Shown here: piece after piece, positions 9,071 to 19,900 of the stretch | Position numbering within the stretch: position 1 is the first letter of the stretch | How the letters are laid out: every line of letters begins with the position of its first letter | Assembly: GCF_005937185.1 (NCBI RefSeq) | Contig: NZ_VCNI01000001.1 | Span: 1,298,657-1,362,656, forward strand | Reading direction: 5' to 3' | Length of the DNA: 64,000 bases | Origin: Flagellimonas algicola | Lineage (GTDB): Bacteria; Bacteroidota; Bacteroidia; Flavobacteriales; Flavobacteriaceae | Notes under the pieces: model-generated | Told to the model about the DNA's origin: nothing | The model's database searches: none | Seen by the model: the letters and a program-made list of their open reading frames with translations, nothing else | Translations under genes and position numbers: made by a program

Positions 9071-10477
9071 TTATTCGGTGAAGAAGTATACATTATCAAA
9101 TATGAAATTTGGTCCTCCAGTAAGTATGAGCGCTGCCAAATTGTTCTTCTGATTGGCAATGTCACCGTCAAGCGCAATGTTAAACGATGTCCATTGACCT
9201 ACGGTCAATCCGGTCAGATCAAACCTACGGTCCCGATCGTCTCCAATGGGTAGTCCAGTGTTGACATCCGTCTCTATCATTTGATTGGCACCACTGTCCC
9301 TAATTTGGACTCCCACCTCTAAACCTGGGGCTTGCACATAGACATCAATATGCAAGAAAGTGAGGCCTGAGGCGTCCACGGTATTATCAAATATTATTCC
9401 CGTGAAGTTGTTATTGTTGTACACCAATACATCTCCATTATCCGTGGATGTAACCTTGGTTTCGGTGGTAGAGCCACCAAATCCTGGTGAAAAATTACTG
9501 CTGGTATCATCGGCATAGGCATCACTGAAGATGGACTTTACATTGGCAGCCGGATGAATGGGATCCGGGGAAGCCTGTAGGCTACCACTTGATGTTACTT
9601 CCAAGGAACCTGCCGCCCTAACATTGGCCAACAGGGCCGAAATGGTGGATGTTCCTGCTCCCACTATGGAGATTTCACCCAACTCGCTCACCACGGCCAC
9701 GCCAACATCTGAAGATGAAAAATCGTAATAGGAAGGTGCAGCAATAACTGTTTGGTTTACCCCATTATCCAAATTGAAGGTCTGGGTAAGCCCTGTAATT
9801 GGAATGCTGGAACCTGTAAAGGCCTGTTCTACCAATTCCTGTCCATCAAAAATGGTTGGTCTAGGTTGGGCAACTGTACCCAATTTTTCAAACTTGATTT
9901 CATCAAACCATAAAACATAGCCGCCTTCATCACCCTCAAAGGATGCACCTTCCGCCAACCAGAACAGTCCGGTTTCCTCGGTCAGTTTGGAAGCATCTGG
10001 AATAGGAATCACATATTTTTCCCATCGAGTGCTTACACCCAAATTATTGGCCGTTACCTGAAACTTATTGGCGGTCTCCGCTGAAATACCAAATCCAATA
10101 GCATTGATGGATGCTGCTTGGGACGCTTTGGCATAAAAGGTAAGCGCATCGAAACCAGAAAGGTCTCTCGTAACCGTAGTGTTGAACGCAGCGCCCACGA
10201 AGCCGTTTCCAAATGCAGGAACATCAAACCTCATTGCGGCATCACCATCAAAAACATCATTTGTTTCTACAGAAAATGCTTCGGGGTCTGCACCTGCATC
10301 CACAAAGGGAAAATAATCCAAGCCTGCGGAAAAGGCATCAATAAATACATCTCCGTTCGGAGGGAAGGTGGCGAATTGCACCTCATCCGAAAACTCTCTT
10401 TCACAACTGGAAAAAACTACAATACCCAGGCAGAGAAAAAGTATAGATTGTAAGCTGATATAATTCTTATTTTTCAT
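9071..10477 (-). CDS. Glycan-binding lipoprotein with Ig-like and beta-sandwich domains
   Basis: A 468-aa lipoprotein (lipobox FSSC, Cys25). The N-terminal half (about 35-195) is a beta-sandwich ending in an YVLWFDEIKFEKLG strand typical of carbohydrate-binding modules. A short Ig-like (BIG2-type) domain follows at about 205-300. The last domain (about 305-468) shares the layout of the repeats in the 971-aa lipoprotein (IFSDAYAD, then LHIDVYV, and a final FIFDNVYFF strand). There are no catalytic motifs. The gene begins 12 nt after the glycosidase-barrel gene. It is probably a surface glycan-binding protein of the beta-glucan system; the position could be compared with SusE/SusF, although no SusC/SusD accompanies it here. 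Confidence 0.75.
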   Translation of the reverse strand: MKNKNYISLQSILFLCLGIVVFSSCEREFSDEVQFATFPPNGDVFIDAFSAGLDYFPFVDAGADPEAFSVETNDVFDGDAAMRFDVPAFGNGFVGAAFNTTVTRDLSGFDALTFYAKASQAASINAIGFGISAETANKFQVTANNLGVSTRWEKYVIPIPDASKLTEETGLFWLAEGASFEGDEGGYVLWFDEIKFEKLGTVAQPRPTIFDGQELVEQAFTGSSIPITGLTQTFNLDNGVNQTVIAAPSYYDFSSSDVGVAVVSELGEISIVGAGTSTISALLANVRAAGSLEVTSSGSLQASPDPIHPAANVKSIFSDAYADDTSSNFSPGFGGSTTETKVTSTDNGDVLVYNNNNFTGIIFDNTVDASGLTFLHIDVYVQAPGLEVGVQIRDSGANQMIETDVNTGLPIGDDRDRRFDLTGLTVGQWTSFNIALDGDIANQKNNLAALILTGGPNFIFDNVYFFTE

Positions 10478-10489
10478 TTTTAAGTCTTT

Positions 10490-13400
10490 TTATTTGCCGA
10501 TGTTGATATGTATATAAGTCATGATTTCCCACTCGCTACCATCGCCGAATCCTACTGGGCTTATAATTGGGGAGTCAGCAAATTCAAGTGCTTGGTTGGG
10601 AAGGTATCTAGGCGAAAATTCATCCAAGGAACGCCATGTGCCCCTTATTCCCACTTGCGTGCTCGGCAGAATAAACCAATCCGGTTTTCCAAGTGTGGTA
10701 GATATATCCAGCATTAATTGCACTGGGTACGTTAAGTTAAAATCACGATGATAATCAAAAGGTCCCCAATCATTAATCTTTTGGGTATACTGGATTTTCA
10801 ATTTGTTGTAGATCATTCGAACATCTCCACCGAAACGTTTGATCAACCTATCACTATCACCGTTGGCCTGTCCGTTGCCATAGTAGAAGTTTCCAATAAT
10901 TCCTATGTCGGAATTAATCTTGGACACCATTCTGGAATGGACTTCCCATAAGTCTTCAGCTGGAGCTGAATTTGGGAAAGCAAAGAAAGTCCTGTCGGCG
11001 TTGAAGCCAATATGTGAATCAAGTGTTGTAGGAAGGTGACGATATACAAATCCAAGATTCATAGCGAATTTGGCATCCTCCGATCTATCGTTATCCCACT
11101 CGTACATCCAAGTACCCGGGGTAGGGTCGAAAGTCAAGAGTATCTCACCTGCAGTGGTCTCTCTGTTGCTTCGAACAGAAAAGGGATCATCAAGATTATT
11201 CCTTAGGCGTCCAGGTGCATTTACATCGCCGGGCATAGGATCCACCAATGGTTTTTGATACAGAAAGTTGGGTGCAATCTGAAAATTTCCAGCTGCAACT
11301 GTAAATCCAGTCAAGAAATTGGCTTGATTTCCGCTTCCAGTATCCTTTAATTTCCACCCTGTAAATGTCAAGGTCTGGTCTGCGCCGCCATTGGCGACAA
11401 GTCCCATAACTGCCCCTTGACCGTACCAATTGAATTTACCACCTTCATACGTCAGCTTTACTTTACCACCCCAATTGTCATCTGAATTAATAACATCTTC
11501 ATAAACAATGTAGTTGCCAGGAGTACCTCTTACGTCTTGGAACGTACTTCCATTCAAGGGGTTTCCAGCCCAAATGCCACCAAGATGAACTCCAAACTTG
11601 CCGAACTCCCTTTCAATAGCCAATGTAGCTCTTTCGGTTGGCCAAAAGGGGATTACACCACTTCGTACCTGGTTTGCATCCAAGACCCGTCGTCCGCTTT
11701 CGTCAAAGACGATTTCTGTTTTAAAATCCCTATGGTAAATACCTGTAATGTCGAACTTTCCAATGTGCTTTTTGTATTTAAAGAGCATTGTAGGGTTGGC
11801 TCCCCACCACAATTGTGGCCCAATGGCTGCCTTTAATCCTTTTAAAGGGCCTTTGCCGTCGACTTCGACTCCAAGAATCTCACCGTTATAGATATCAAGG
11901 TTGGGTCCATAGTTGGCTTCTGGATACAATCCGAAGAAGTCACCTTCGTAACCCCATTGGTAGTGACCGGTCCTATAAAACCCTCGAAGGTCAAATTCCT
12001 TTGCCTTCCACTCAAATTCGGCTTGGTATACGGCCAATCTATTGTTGTCATTAAGCACAACATCGCCTTCGGGCGAACTTACGGTGATAGGCCTTGCCCG
12101 ATTTTCATAAAAAATTTCGTTGATTGGATTTTGGGCGACATTTCCAAGAATGTTGAAGTTCACCTCTGCCCGCATATTGGGAGCAGGGTTACCTTCAATC
12201 CCGACAAAATAGGACTGCATATGATCAAATCCTAGTTGGTTGGGAAAGGTATTGGGGTCATCTGGATCGGCATTATCAGGTGTAGTGATTAAACTCCCTC
12301 CTGTGCTGAAGGTGGAGAACTTTGCCTGAAGATTGCTAATTCGTAGCAAATTACTTTGTTCTCCTCGTAGTGCGGCTTTATCGCCACGTGCTTTAAGCAC
12401 AGCCTCCATTAGCTCAATATTGTCAAAATAATTTTCTAGAAAGGCCAGGTCCATGCCTTCCTCATATGGGTTTAGTTGATGTGCCTCTTTTAATGCATAA
12501 TATGCGGCTCTTGGATAAAGCTCATAAAGCCCGCGCGGGTTTGTTGCCCCTTTGGCGCATATCCCAAACCACTCTTCATTCATGTTATTGGCTCCGGGGG
12601 CCGCTAAATCTCTCGCATACCCTCCATTGGACCATGAAGCGTTGTTATCATGAACGTCGGCATTTTTTCTATCATCAAAACCAAACTTCCACCACCCATC
12701 ACTGAATTGAAAGGTGAATCCACCTATGGAATTTTCAACCTTACCTAATCCTGCAGCATTTTCATAAATCTCTTTCCAGTTTCCGACCATGTAATAGGCT
12801 TGGGAATACTGGTCTTCTTTATTCTCAACTGCGTTGAAGGCATCGGCTCCAAACTCTGTGAACATTACAGGTTTGTTGAGCTTGTCTTTCACCACTTGAA
12901 ACATGTCCCCGAAAGAAACACCTCTGTAGGTGTTGGTACCGTAGATATCAACATCTTTGCACTCCTCAGCAACAATATCAATGAACAATACATCTCCATT
13001 ACAGATGGCCACTGGGTGGGAAGGGTCCATGGCCTTCATTTTTTTGGCGGCCTCATTCATCAAGCGATACATGGGTCTGCCCCTACTCTCACCAATGAAT
13101 TGGATTCTTCCTTCATCATCCGGGAAATCTTCAGTTTCCGCTCCTGCCCAGAACAGGCCGTAGTTGTTTTCGTTACCTAATAGATAAAGTAATAAGCCAG
13201 GGGTATCCTTGTACCCATTGACCAACTCCTCCATTTCGGACATCAAAAAGTTTACGGTGGTCTCATCGTCGTAGATGGTAACAGGAGTCCATACGCCATT
13301 CAGCGTTAAACCATAGCGCCCAAACGAATGGTTGAGCATGGTGTAAATGCCGTAGTTTTCGTAGATGTACTTAATCCATTTTGCAGGGACTCCGGTGTAC

Positions 13401-13675
13401 TGGCGAATGACATTCACACCCATGTTTTTGAGCAGGGCCATTTCATGATCAAGTCCTGCCTTGATCACATCATCAGACTTTTTCCAGAAATTGGCATTTA
13501 CGGTGTTGGTTCCAATGGGAATATAATCCCAATTCATACCATTGATCATAAAATCTTCACCGTTGACAACCAATTTCATTCCTTCCTCATTGCTTACCAC
13601 CGATACCTGATCGACCTGGGCATACAATCCCGAAGCAAACAATATGAGGAGTAATCTCATTAAATTGTTTTTCAT
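10490..13675 (-). CDS. Clan GH-A glycosidase fused to an outer-membrane beta-barrel
   Basis: A 1061-aa protein. ATG 13673-13675 was chosen because it starts a good signal peptide (MKNNLMRLLLILFASGLYAQ); the frame stays open to 13762, but that extension would bury the signal. Residues about 30-400 form a (beta/alpha)8 glycosidase of clan GH-A: GNENNYGLFW supplies acid/base Glu169, and VMFTEFGAD supplies nucleophile Glu274, about 105 residues later as usual for the clan. From about 460 to the end the protein consists of alternating amphipathic strands with long polar loops, ending WEIMTYIHINIGK, which looks like an outer-membrane barrel. The GH family is unresolved (GH2-like core; a beta-1,3-glucanase is likely from context). 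It is the first structural gene of the operon and may combine cleavage with passage through the outer membrane. Confidence 0.72.
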   Translation of the reverse strand: MKNNLMRLLLILFASGLYAQVDQVSVVSNEEGMKLVVNGEDFMINGMNWDYIPIGTNTVNANFWKKSDDVIKAGLDHEMALLKNMGVNVIRQYTGVPAKWIKYIYENYGIYTMLNHSFGRYGLTLNGVWTPVTIYDDETTVNFLMSEMEELVNGYKDTPGLLLYLLGNENNYGLFWAGAETEDFPDDEGRIQFIGESRGRPMYRLMNEAAKKMKAMDPSHPVAICNGDVLFIDIVAEECKDVDIYGTNTYRGVSFGDMFQVVKDKLNKPVMFTEFGADAFNAVENKEDQYSQAYYMVGNWKEIYENAAGLGKVENSIGGFTFQFSDGWWKFGFDDRKNADVHDNNASWSNGGYARDLAAPGANNMNEEWFGICAKGATNPRGLYELYPRAAYYALKEAHQLNPYEEGMDLAFLENYFDNIELMEAVLKARGDKAALRGEQSNLLRISNLQAKFSTFSTGGSLITTPDNADPDDPNTFPNQLGFDHMQSYFVGIEGNPAPNMRAEVNFNILGNVAQNPINEIFYENRARPITVSSPEGDVVLNDNNRLAVYQAEFEWKAKEFDLRGFYRTGHYQWGYEGDFFGLYPEANYGPNLDIYNGEILGVEVDGKGPLKGLKAAIGPQLWWGANPTMLFKYKKHIGKFDITGIYHRDFKTEIVFDESGRRVLDANQVRSGVIPFWPTERATLAIEREFGKFGVHLGGIWAGNPLNGSTFQDVRGTPGNYIVYEDVINSDDNWGGKVKLTYEGGKFNWYGQGAVMGLVANGGADQTLTFTGWKLKDTGSGNQANFLTGFTVAAGNFQIAPNFLYQKPLVDPMPGDVNAPGRLRNNLDDPFSVRSNRETTAGEILLTFDPTPGTWMYEWDNDRSEDAKFAMNLGFVYRHLPTTLDSHIGFNADRTFFAFPNSAPAEDLWEVHSRMVSKINSDIGIIGNFYYGNGQANGDSDRLIKRFGGDVRMIYNKLKIQYTQKINDWGPFDYHRDFNLTYPVQLMLDISTTLGKPDWFILPSTQVGIRGTWRSLDEFSPRYLPNQALEFADSPIISPVGFGDGSEWEIMTYIHINIGK

Positions 13676-13979
13676 AGTAATGTTTAGTTTTAGTTTGAAG
13701 TCTGCGCAGAAAAGAAGGTGAAGTCGAATGTTGACCGGAGCCGAAACCGAACCATCCTTCATTTTTGCGGACGGTTAAACTTATCTTAAAAAAATAGCAA
13801 GTCCTTAAAGTTTACCTCAACAAAAAATATACATCACAAAAAAAATGTGTGTTTTTTATGAATATGGCAAAACATCAGTTTTTATAGGAGCTCAGGGATG
13901 ATTCCCTATGTTCGGGAAGGATGGTTAATCAAGACTTGTATAGGTAATGTTGAGGTAGAAAACCCGATCTGTAGCGTGG
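13676..13979. promoter_or_regulatory. Leader/promoter region of the beta-glucan operon
   Basis: A 304-bp AT-rich gap between the regulator stop and the first structural gene, long enough to hold a promoter and a regulator site. On the minus strand a TATTTTTTG at 13821-13829 is one base longer than the Bacteroidota -7 consensus TAnnTTTG, and no convincing -33 box accompanies it. No terminator and no gene were recognised here. Confidence 0.35.
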
Positions 13980-16793
13980 TTAAAGTTTTAAGATGTAATC
14001 AACTAGGTTATCATCGTGCTCCAGATTCATTTTTTTGCGCAGTCTGTACCTTTTTATTTCCACGCTTCTGGGTGAAATATTGAACATGGGGGCGATTTCC
14101 TTGGAGGACAAATTGAGGCGCAAATAGGCACACAATCGAATATCATTTGGTGATAGATTGGCGTGTGCCTTTTTAAGTTTCTTTAAAAACTTGCGATCAG
14201 CATTGTTAAATGCTTCTTTGAACAATTCCCAATCATCATTTCGATTTAGGCTTTTATCGATTACATGAATTATCGGCTTGATAGTATCCTTGTCATCCGC
14301 ATTTGCTGCCAATTGCTCCTTAACTTTGGCCAATAGCTCATTCTTTTTGATGATGCTCATGGTTGATGCCGCCAATTCATTGCTTTTACTTCTAAATTCC
14401 TCCTGCAATTGCTTGTTCTTAAGTTTGATGATTTCCTTTTCATTTTGGGCCTTGGCCAACTCCATTTCCCGCTTATTCTCTTCTATCAATTTTTGCTGAC
14501 GCCTGTTATAGTACCTTCGGTACAAGGAATGTATTAGAATGGAACCTAGGATGGCGCCAACAATGTAAACCATCCACATTAAATTGGACAGATACCAAGG
14601 TCGAGCTATTTTAAAGGTGAAGGATTCCATGCTTTCTGAAACTTTTTCCCCGATTTTGGCCCGTACATTAAAAGTGTAGTTTCCTGGGGGTAAATTTTCA
14701 AATAGGACAGAGGCTTCACTTGACCAGTTGCTCCAAGTTGGATAAATATCGCGCAACTGGTATTGATATTGTGGCTTGAGATATTTGTTATAGTGGGGAA
14801 CATAATAAGAAATTTGAAGACTATTTTCCTCACTTTCAAAATCCCCGGTAATGTTAGGGTCCCAAAGATTTTTCTCAGTGGTCACCCTATTCTTCCCGCC
14901 TATTTGCACGGTGCCGATATTAATGTCGATTGGATTCTCCTGAAAATTTTTGACATCCAAAGTAAAATAGCCAGAACGGGCACCAAAAAGATAAACCCCT
15001 TCCTTTTCGATGGCGGTGGCACTCTCATAGCCAATAATTCCATTTCTGATATTTTCTGTTAGCGGAACCTTGCTTATACTAAGGGTACTTGCCAAACTAC
15101 TTTCAGATACATAGCCAATGCTTGCATTGGAAAAGGTCCACAGATAACCATTCTTGGGATCCACTACCATTTTCCCCGAAGTATATTCGCTAGGAGAGTA
15201 CAACTGGCTTAGAACGGTATCCTTGACAAATTTATCTTGCTGCTTTTCATAGGAGAAAATTCCATTTTTAAAGGCATAGAGCAATTTACCCTTGTATTTA
15301 ATCAAGCCCGAATTGGAACCCCTTATTACCGTATCAATCCGCACATGGGTGGAATGTGAAAAATCCTCATCCACTTTTACTTTAAATACTCCCTTGTATT
15401 CGTGATTGACAAATATTTGATCTCCGAAAATCTCAAAGTAGCGTGCGGAATTGTCAAACCCCTCCACTTTATTCCGAAGCTGCCAGTTACCATCCGTCTT
15501 TTCCAAAACATATAGCCCATCATAGTTACCTTGCAATGCAAAATTGGGCTTACCGGATAAATCTCCAACTTTCCAGGTTCCCTGAATATTTGAGATTTTT
15601 TGGGCTTTCCCTTCTGAAATAACATAAGTACCCGAGTGATGCCCACAAAACAGGGTGCCATCCACCACGTCAAGAGACCACACCTGCCCATGGGTACCTT
15701 CTACAAATTGGAAATCGGATTGATTCCCATTTTTATAAAAAAGGCCTTGATTGGTTCCCAAATACAGGTAATCGTCTTGAACTGCCGAAGCATAAACACT
15801 CCCAACCAATCCCCTACTATCAGGATATACCTGAAAGGGCGACCCAAAATTGATATAGCTAATCCCAACATCAAGTCCCAACCAGACATTTGCGTCCTCA
15901 TCTTCGTAGAGGGACAAGACCGTATTATTCTGTAATCCACTGATCTGGTCAATATGCCTAATCAATTGCCCGTCCTTATCCATTAGGATCAGGCCATGGG
16001 AAATGGTTCCCAAGGCGAAACTTCCTTCTTGCATCTGCAATCCACTATAAAGACTGATATCGTTTAGAAGGGAATCAATAGCCACGTTCCATTTTTCCAA
16101 TGCATTGGCTTGACTTTTATAAAAACCACTATTGCGTGTAAGAATGAGCAATTCCCGATCATCCGGAACAATGCTGATTACCTCATCCGACTTCAGTGGT
16201 TCTTGGTCATACACAAGAACTTCCTGCCCGTTTTCAATCCGGAAAAGTCCGTGGTTCATTTTCTGGAAATAAACAGTTTGCCCAACCTTAAATATCTTAG
16301 GCAAAAAGGAATCAGAATTGATGATGCTGACTGAATTGTTTCCCAAATTGTAACTGTATATTCGGCTGTGAGATTGAAATACCATGAATTCCCCAAGATT
16401 CAGAATTCCCCAAAATTCTTCATCCTCAACAAGTGCATCATTCATCTGGGCAGCTAAACTAGTGTACCTTAAAATGCCAAAGCGATCTTTTTCCCAATAG
16501 CCAAAATCCATATAATTTCCCGTGTAGATTCTGTTTCCCACCACTTTCACAGCTCTAATGATGGATTCATTGGGAGATGGGTACAAAGTCCATCTTGCTC
16601 CATCAAATTCGAGAAGGCCATTGTTATTGGCAACGTATATGATTTTATCCGTAGATTGTGAAATGGCCCAATTTTGACTTTCAGAGCTATAGTCAGCTGG
16701 GGTAAAGTTCTGAATTGGGGGGAGTTCTTGCGATATGCCCCAACCGGGTAAGGTTAGCATCGCAAGCAAAACAAAATACCTAAGTTGGATCAC
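13980..16793 (-). CDS. Membrane-spanning one-component regulator: beta-propeller, Y_Y_Y, TM, coiled coil, LuxR-type HTH
   Basis: A 937-aa protein with a signal peptide (cleavage near residue 21), a large periplasmic sensor made of propeller-like repeats (for example YVANNNGLLEFDGARW near 50-66), a Y_Y_Y domain just before the membrane (PPGNYTFNVRAK), one TM at about 735-756, a cytosolic coiled coil at about 760-835 and a C-terminal LuxR/GerE-like HTH at about 880-937 (LSSKEIAPMFNISPRSVEIKR). The sensor resembles that of Bacteroides hybrid two-component systems of the SusR/HTCS kind, but kinase and receiver are absent. It is presumably a membrane-tethered regulator sensing beta-glucan oligosaccharides. 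It lies directly upstream of and parallel to the operon it probably controls. Confidence 0.82.
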   Translation of the reverse strand: MIQLRYFVLLAMLTLPGWGISQELPPIQNFTPADYSSESQNWAISQSTDKIIYVANNNGLLEFDGARWTLYPSPNESIIRAVKVVGNRIYTGNYMDFGYWEKDRFGILRYTSLAAQMNDALVEDEEFWGILNLGEFMVFQSHSRIYSYNLGNNSVSIINSDSFLPKIFKVGQTVYFQKMNHGLFRIENGQEVLVYDQEPLKSDEVISIVPDDRELLILTRNSGFYKSQANALEKWNVAIDSLLNDISLYSGLQMQEGSFALGTISHGLILMDKDGQLIRHIDQISGLQNNTVLSLYEDEDANVWLGLDVGISYINFGSPFQVYPDSRGLVGSVYASAVQDDYLYLGTNQGLFYKNGNQSDFQFVEGTHGQVWSLDVVDGTLFCGHHSGTYVISEGKAQKISNIQGTWKVGDLSGKPNFALQGNYDGLYVLEKTDGNWQLRNKVEGFDNSARYFEIFGDQIFVNHEYKGVFKVKVDEDFSHSTHVRIDTVIRGSNSGLIKYKGKLLYAFKNGIFSYEKQQDKFVKDTVLSQLYSPSEYTSGKMVVDPKNGYLWTFSNASIGYVSESSLASTLSISKVPLTENIRNGIIGYESATAIEKEGVYLFGARSGYFTLDVKNFQENPIDINIGTVQIGGKNRVTTEKNLWDPNITGDFESEENSLQISYYVPHYNKYLKPQYQYQLRDIYPTWSNWSSEASVLFENLPPGNYTFNVRAKIGEKVSESMESFTFKIARPWYLSNLMWMVYIVGAILGSILIHSLYRRYYNRRQQKLIEENKREMELAKAQNEKEIIKLKNKQLQEEFRSKSNELAASTMSIIKKNELLAKVKEQLAANADDKDTIKPIIHVIDKSLNRNDDWELFKEAFNNADRKFLKKLKKAHANLSPNDIRLCAYLRLNLSSKEIAPMFNISPRSVEIKRYRLRKKMNLEHDDNLVDYILKL

Positions 16794-16994
16794 AAATTTT
16801 TATTAAGCGTTAGTGATAAATCGTCAATAGCTGGGAATCAAATGATTAGTCATTCTCAATTTCCAATACGCTTGGGATATCCTTTTATCCGTAGGTTTAA
16901 AATACACAAAATCAATTTATAGCATGCCGCCAAGCTGCTTTACTTTAAAATAAGCAGTCCAATGCCATCGTAAATGATTTCTACTGAATTCCTC

Positions 16995-19900
16995 CTACGC
17001 ATCCAGCAGTTCTTCATTGAATTGGTAATTTTTATAGTTTACCCGGAACAGCGCACTGTATAGCGCGGGGATGAACAAAAGGGTAATAATGGTTCCGAAC
17101 AGTAGTCCAACCATAATGCTCACAGCCATACCTTCCCACATCTCACCTCCGCTCAAATACAGCGGAATCAATCCCAAAACCGTAGTGAAAGTAGCCAACA
17201 AAATAGGTCTGAAACGCTGCAAACAGGCACCAATTACAGCGTCCTGTACCGAGCGACCCAAATCTTTCTGTTCAATTTCCATTCTGTCTATGAGCACAAT
17301 GGCGTTGTTGATCACAATCCCCGCCAAGGATATAACCCCTAAAAACGGCATGAAACCAAATGCCTCCCTAAATACCAGTAAACCAATTACCACACCTATT
17401 ACCGCCAAAGGAATGGTTAGCACCACCATGGTCATCTTTCTGAACGAATTAAATTGAATGATCAAAAGCAAAACAATGATAAATGCAGAAATGGGCAAGA
17501 ACCCAATCACCGACCCCATACTTTCAGCTGTACTCTCCGCATCCCCACCAAACTTATAGCTATAGCTATCCGACCAGTTTTGTGATTCTTGTTCCAACCA
17601 AGGCGTAATCTCAGCCGTTATGGCCGAGGCATTGGCTCCTTCACGTAGCTCGCTACTTATGTTTATGGTACGCCGCAAATCCAAGCGCTTAATTTTAGAA
17701 TATTGCCAAGCGGGAACAATGGCAGCGACCTGCAATAAGGGGACTGTTTTTCCTGAGTTTTGTGAGTAGACATTTAAGGTTTCCAAGGATGCCAATGATT
17801 GTTGTTGGGAAGCATCACTTCGCATGATAATGGGTATGGATTTATCATCCTCTCGATATTCCCCGGTCTGAAATCCATCCAGTACGGTTTGTAAAGAAGT
17901 GGCGATATCCTGACTGGTCACCCCAGCCGTTTGGGCCCTATTCTGGTCTATTTCAATCAAAAATTTTTTACTCTTAGGGCCCCAATCATCTTTCACATTT
18001 TTGGTTCCCACAATACTGGCAAGCCTCAACTTGATTCGCTCCGAAATCTGGGACAGCTCGTCAGGATTATTTCCCGAAACTTTTATTTCAATTGGGGTTC
18101 CGGCGCCACCTGAACCCAAGGCACCCACCTTAATATCTGCATTTGGGAAATTATTAAACGTAAACCTGTCCAATTTGGTAATCATCGCCACATTTTCATT
18201 GAAGGAGGTGGTGTTCACCAAAATATGTGCGTAGTTGGAATTGGCTTCATCGGGAGAATACCCAAGATCATAGGATTCTGGCCCCTCGCCAACATAGGAA
18301 GACCAATCCACAATGCCCAAACTTCTATTTGGATTGGTCTTGAGCGAATCGGTCATAAATTGTTCAATCTTTTGAACCACTTCGGTGGTTCGCTCAATCT
18401 TATTCCCTTCAGGTAAGTTGATGTCGATAGTAATCATATTTCGGTCACTATCAGGAAAGAAAATAAAAGGAATTTTGGTGAAGCCATATAGCGAAACAAA
18501 AAAGGCAAGGAATATTGCGATAATCACCTTGTATTTGTTCGCCAATGCCATCAGAATCAAATTTTTATAATAGCTCTTGCAGGCGTTAATAATCCTATCG
18601 ACCAAACTTGGTTTCTTCTCTCCCTTGGGAGCTACCTTTAGGAAAAGATAACAGAACATGGTTATTACCGTAAGTGCTATGATCCATGAAGACATCAAAG
18701 CAATGGTAATCACCACGAAAATTGGTCCAACAATATCCCCCATGGTGGTAGGGGATAAAAAGAAGGCCAAAAAGGCAGCGGATGTGGTCAAGGTCGAAAT
18801 CAATAGTGGCATCCAGAGTTCGGAAAAAGCTTCTTCGGTTGCTTGCTTCTTTGCAACACCCTGTTCCAATTTTACCATAATGGTCTCTGCGACCACGATG
18901 GCGTTATCCACCAGCATGCCCAATGCCATGATCAAAGCGGCAAGGGTCACTTGATTTAACCCCACATTAATAAGCCCCATAATCATTAATGTCATGATGG
19001 TTACAATGGGGATAAGGCTTGCAATAACGAATCCTGTTCGGAATCCTAGAAAAACAAGCATAACCAACAAAACAATGCTAATGGATTGCAATAGATTAAT
19101 GATAAAGTCGCCTACTTTTACATCAATGTAAGTGTCCAGAGATGAAACCCTGGTCAGTTCCAAGCCAATTGGCAGTTTCTTTTTCCAGGTGTTTACTACT
19201 TGGTTTACGGCCTCCCCCAGCGCCACAATATTCTTGTTTTCCTTTAGGTTGACGTGTAAGGAGATGGCTTCCCTACCATTGATGCTCACAATTTGATTGG
19301 GTGGATCAATATAACCTTTGGAAACTGTGGTTATATCTCCCAATTTAACCAGTTGTGTACCATCTCCTACAGCTATCAGCATATCTCGAATGGCTTCAAC
19401 GGAATCAAAGTTTCCGGTGGGTTCCAAAATAATCCGCTCATCACCTACATTGACCTGTCCCCCGGAATTAAGTATGTTGGTAGCGGAAATACTCTGTTGC
19501 AGTTTAGATGCCGAAAGTCCATATTCCTTTAGTCGAGTATTGTCAAATTCAACAAAAACCCGTTCTTCCTGTACCCCTCCCAATTCTACTTTTGCAGCAT
19601 CGGGGAGCTTGATCAATTCATCTTTGATATCATCGGCGTACTCCTTCATTTCAGCGTACGAATACCCATCCGAAGTCAAGCCTACAACAATACCGTAAAC
19701 ATCCCCCACTCCATCATCATTCAAATTGGGATTCACACCACTTGGGAGTCCTTGAATGGCATTGAGTTTTCTTCGTAATCTATCCCAAACAGACTGCATT
19801 TTTTCCTTGGATACTTCGTCTTTAAGGGTTACGCTAACAATGGAAAGTCCTGTTCTTGAGGTACTGTTTACCTCATCAAGCTCGGGAAGTTCTTGAGCAA

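Noticed and set aside
13676..13762. N-terminal extension of the glycosidase-barrel gene (29 codons)
   Set aside because: It would place a charged segment before a clear signal peptide; ATG at 13675 is the better start.
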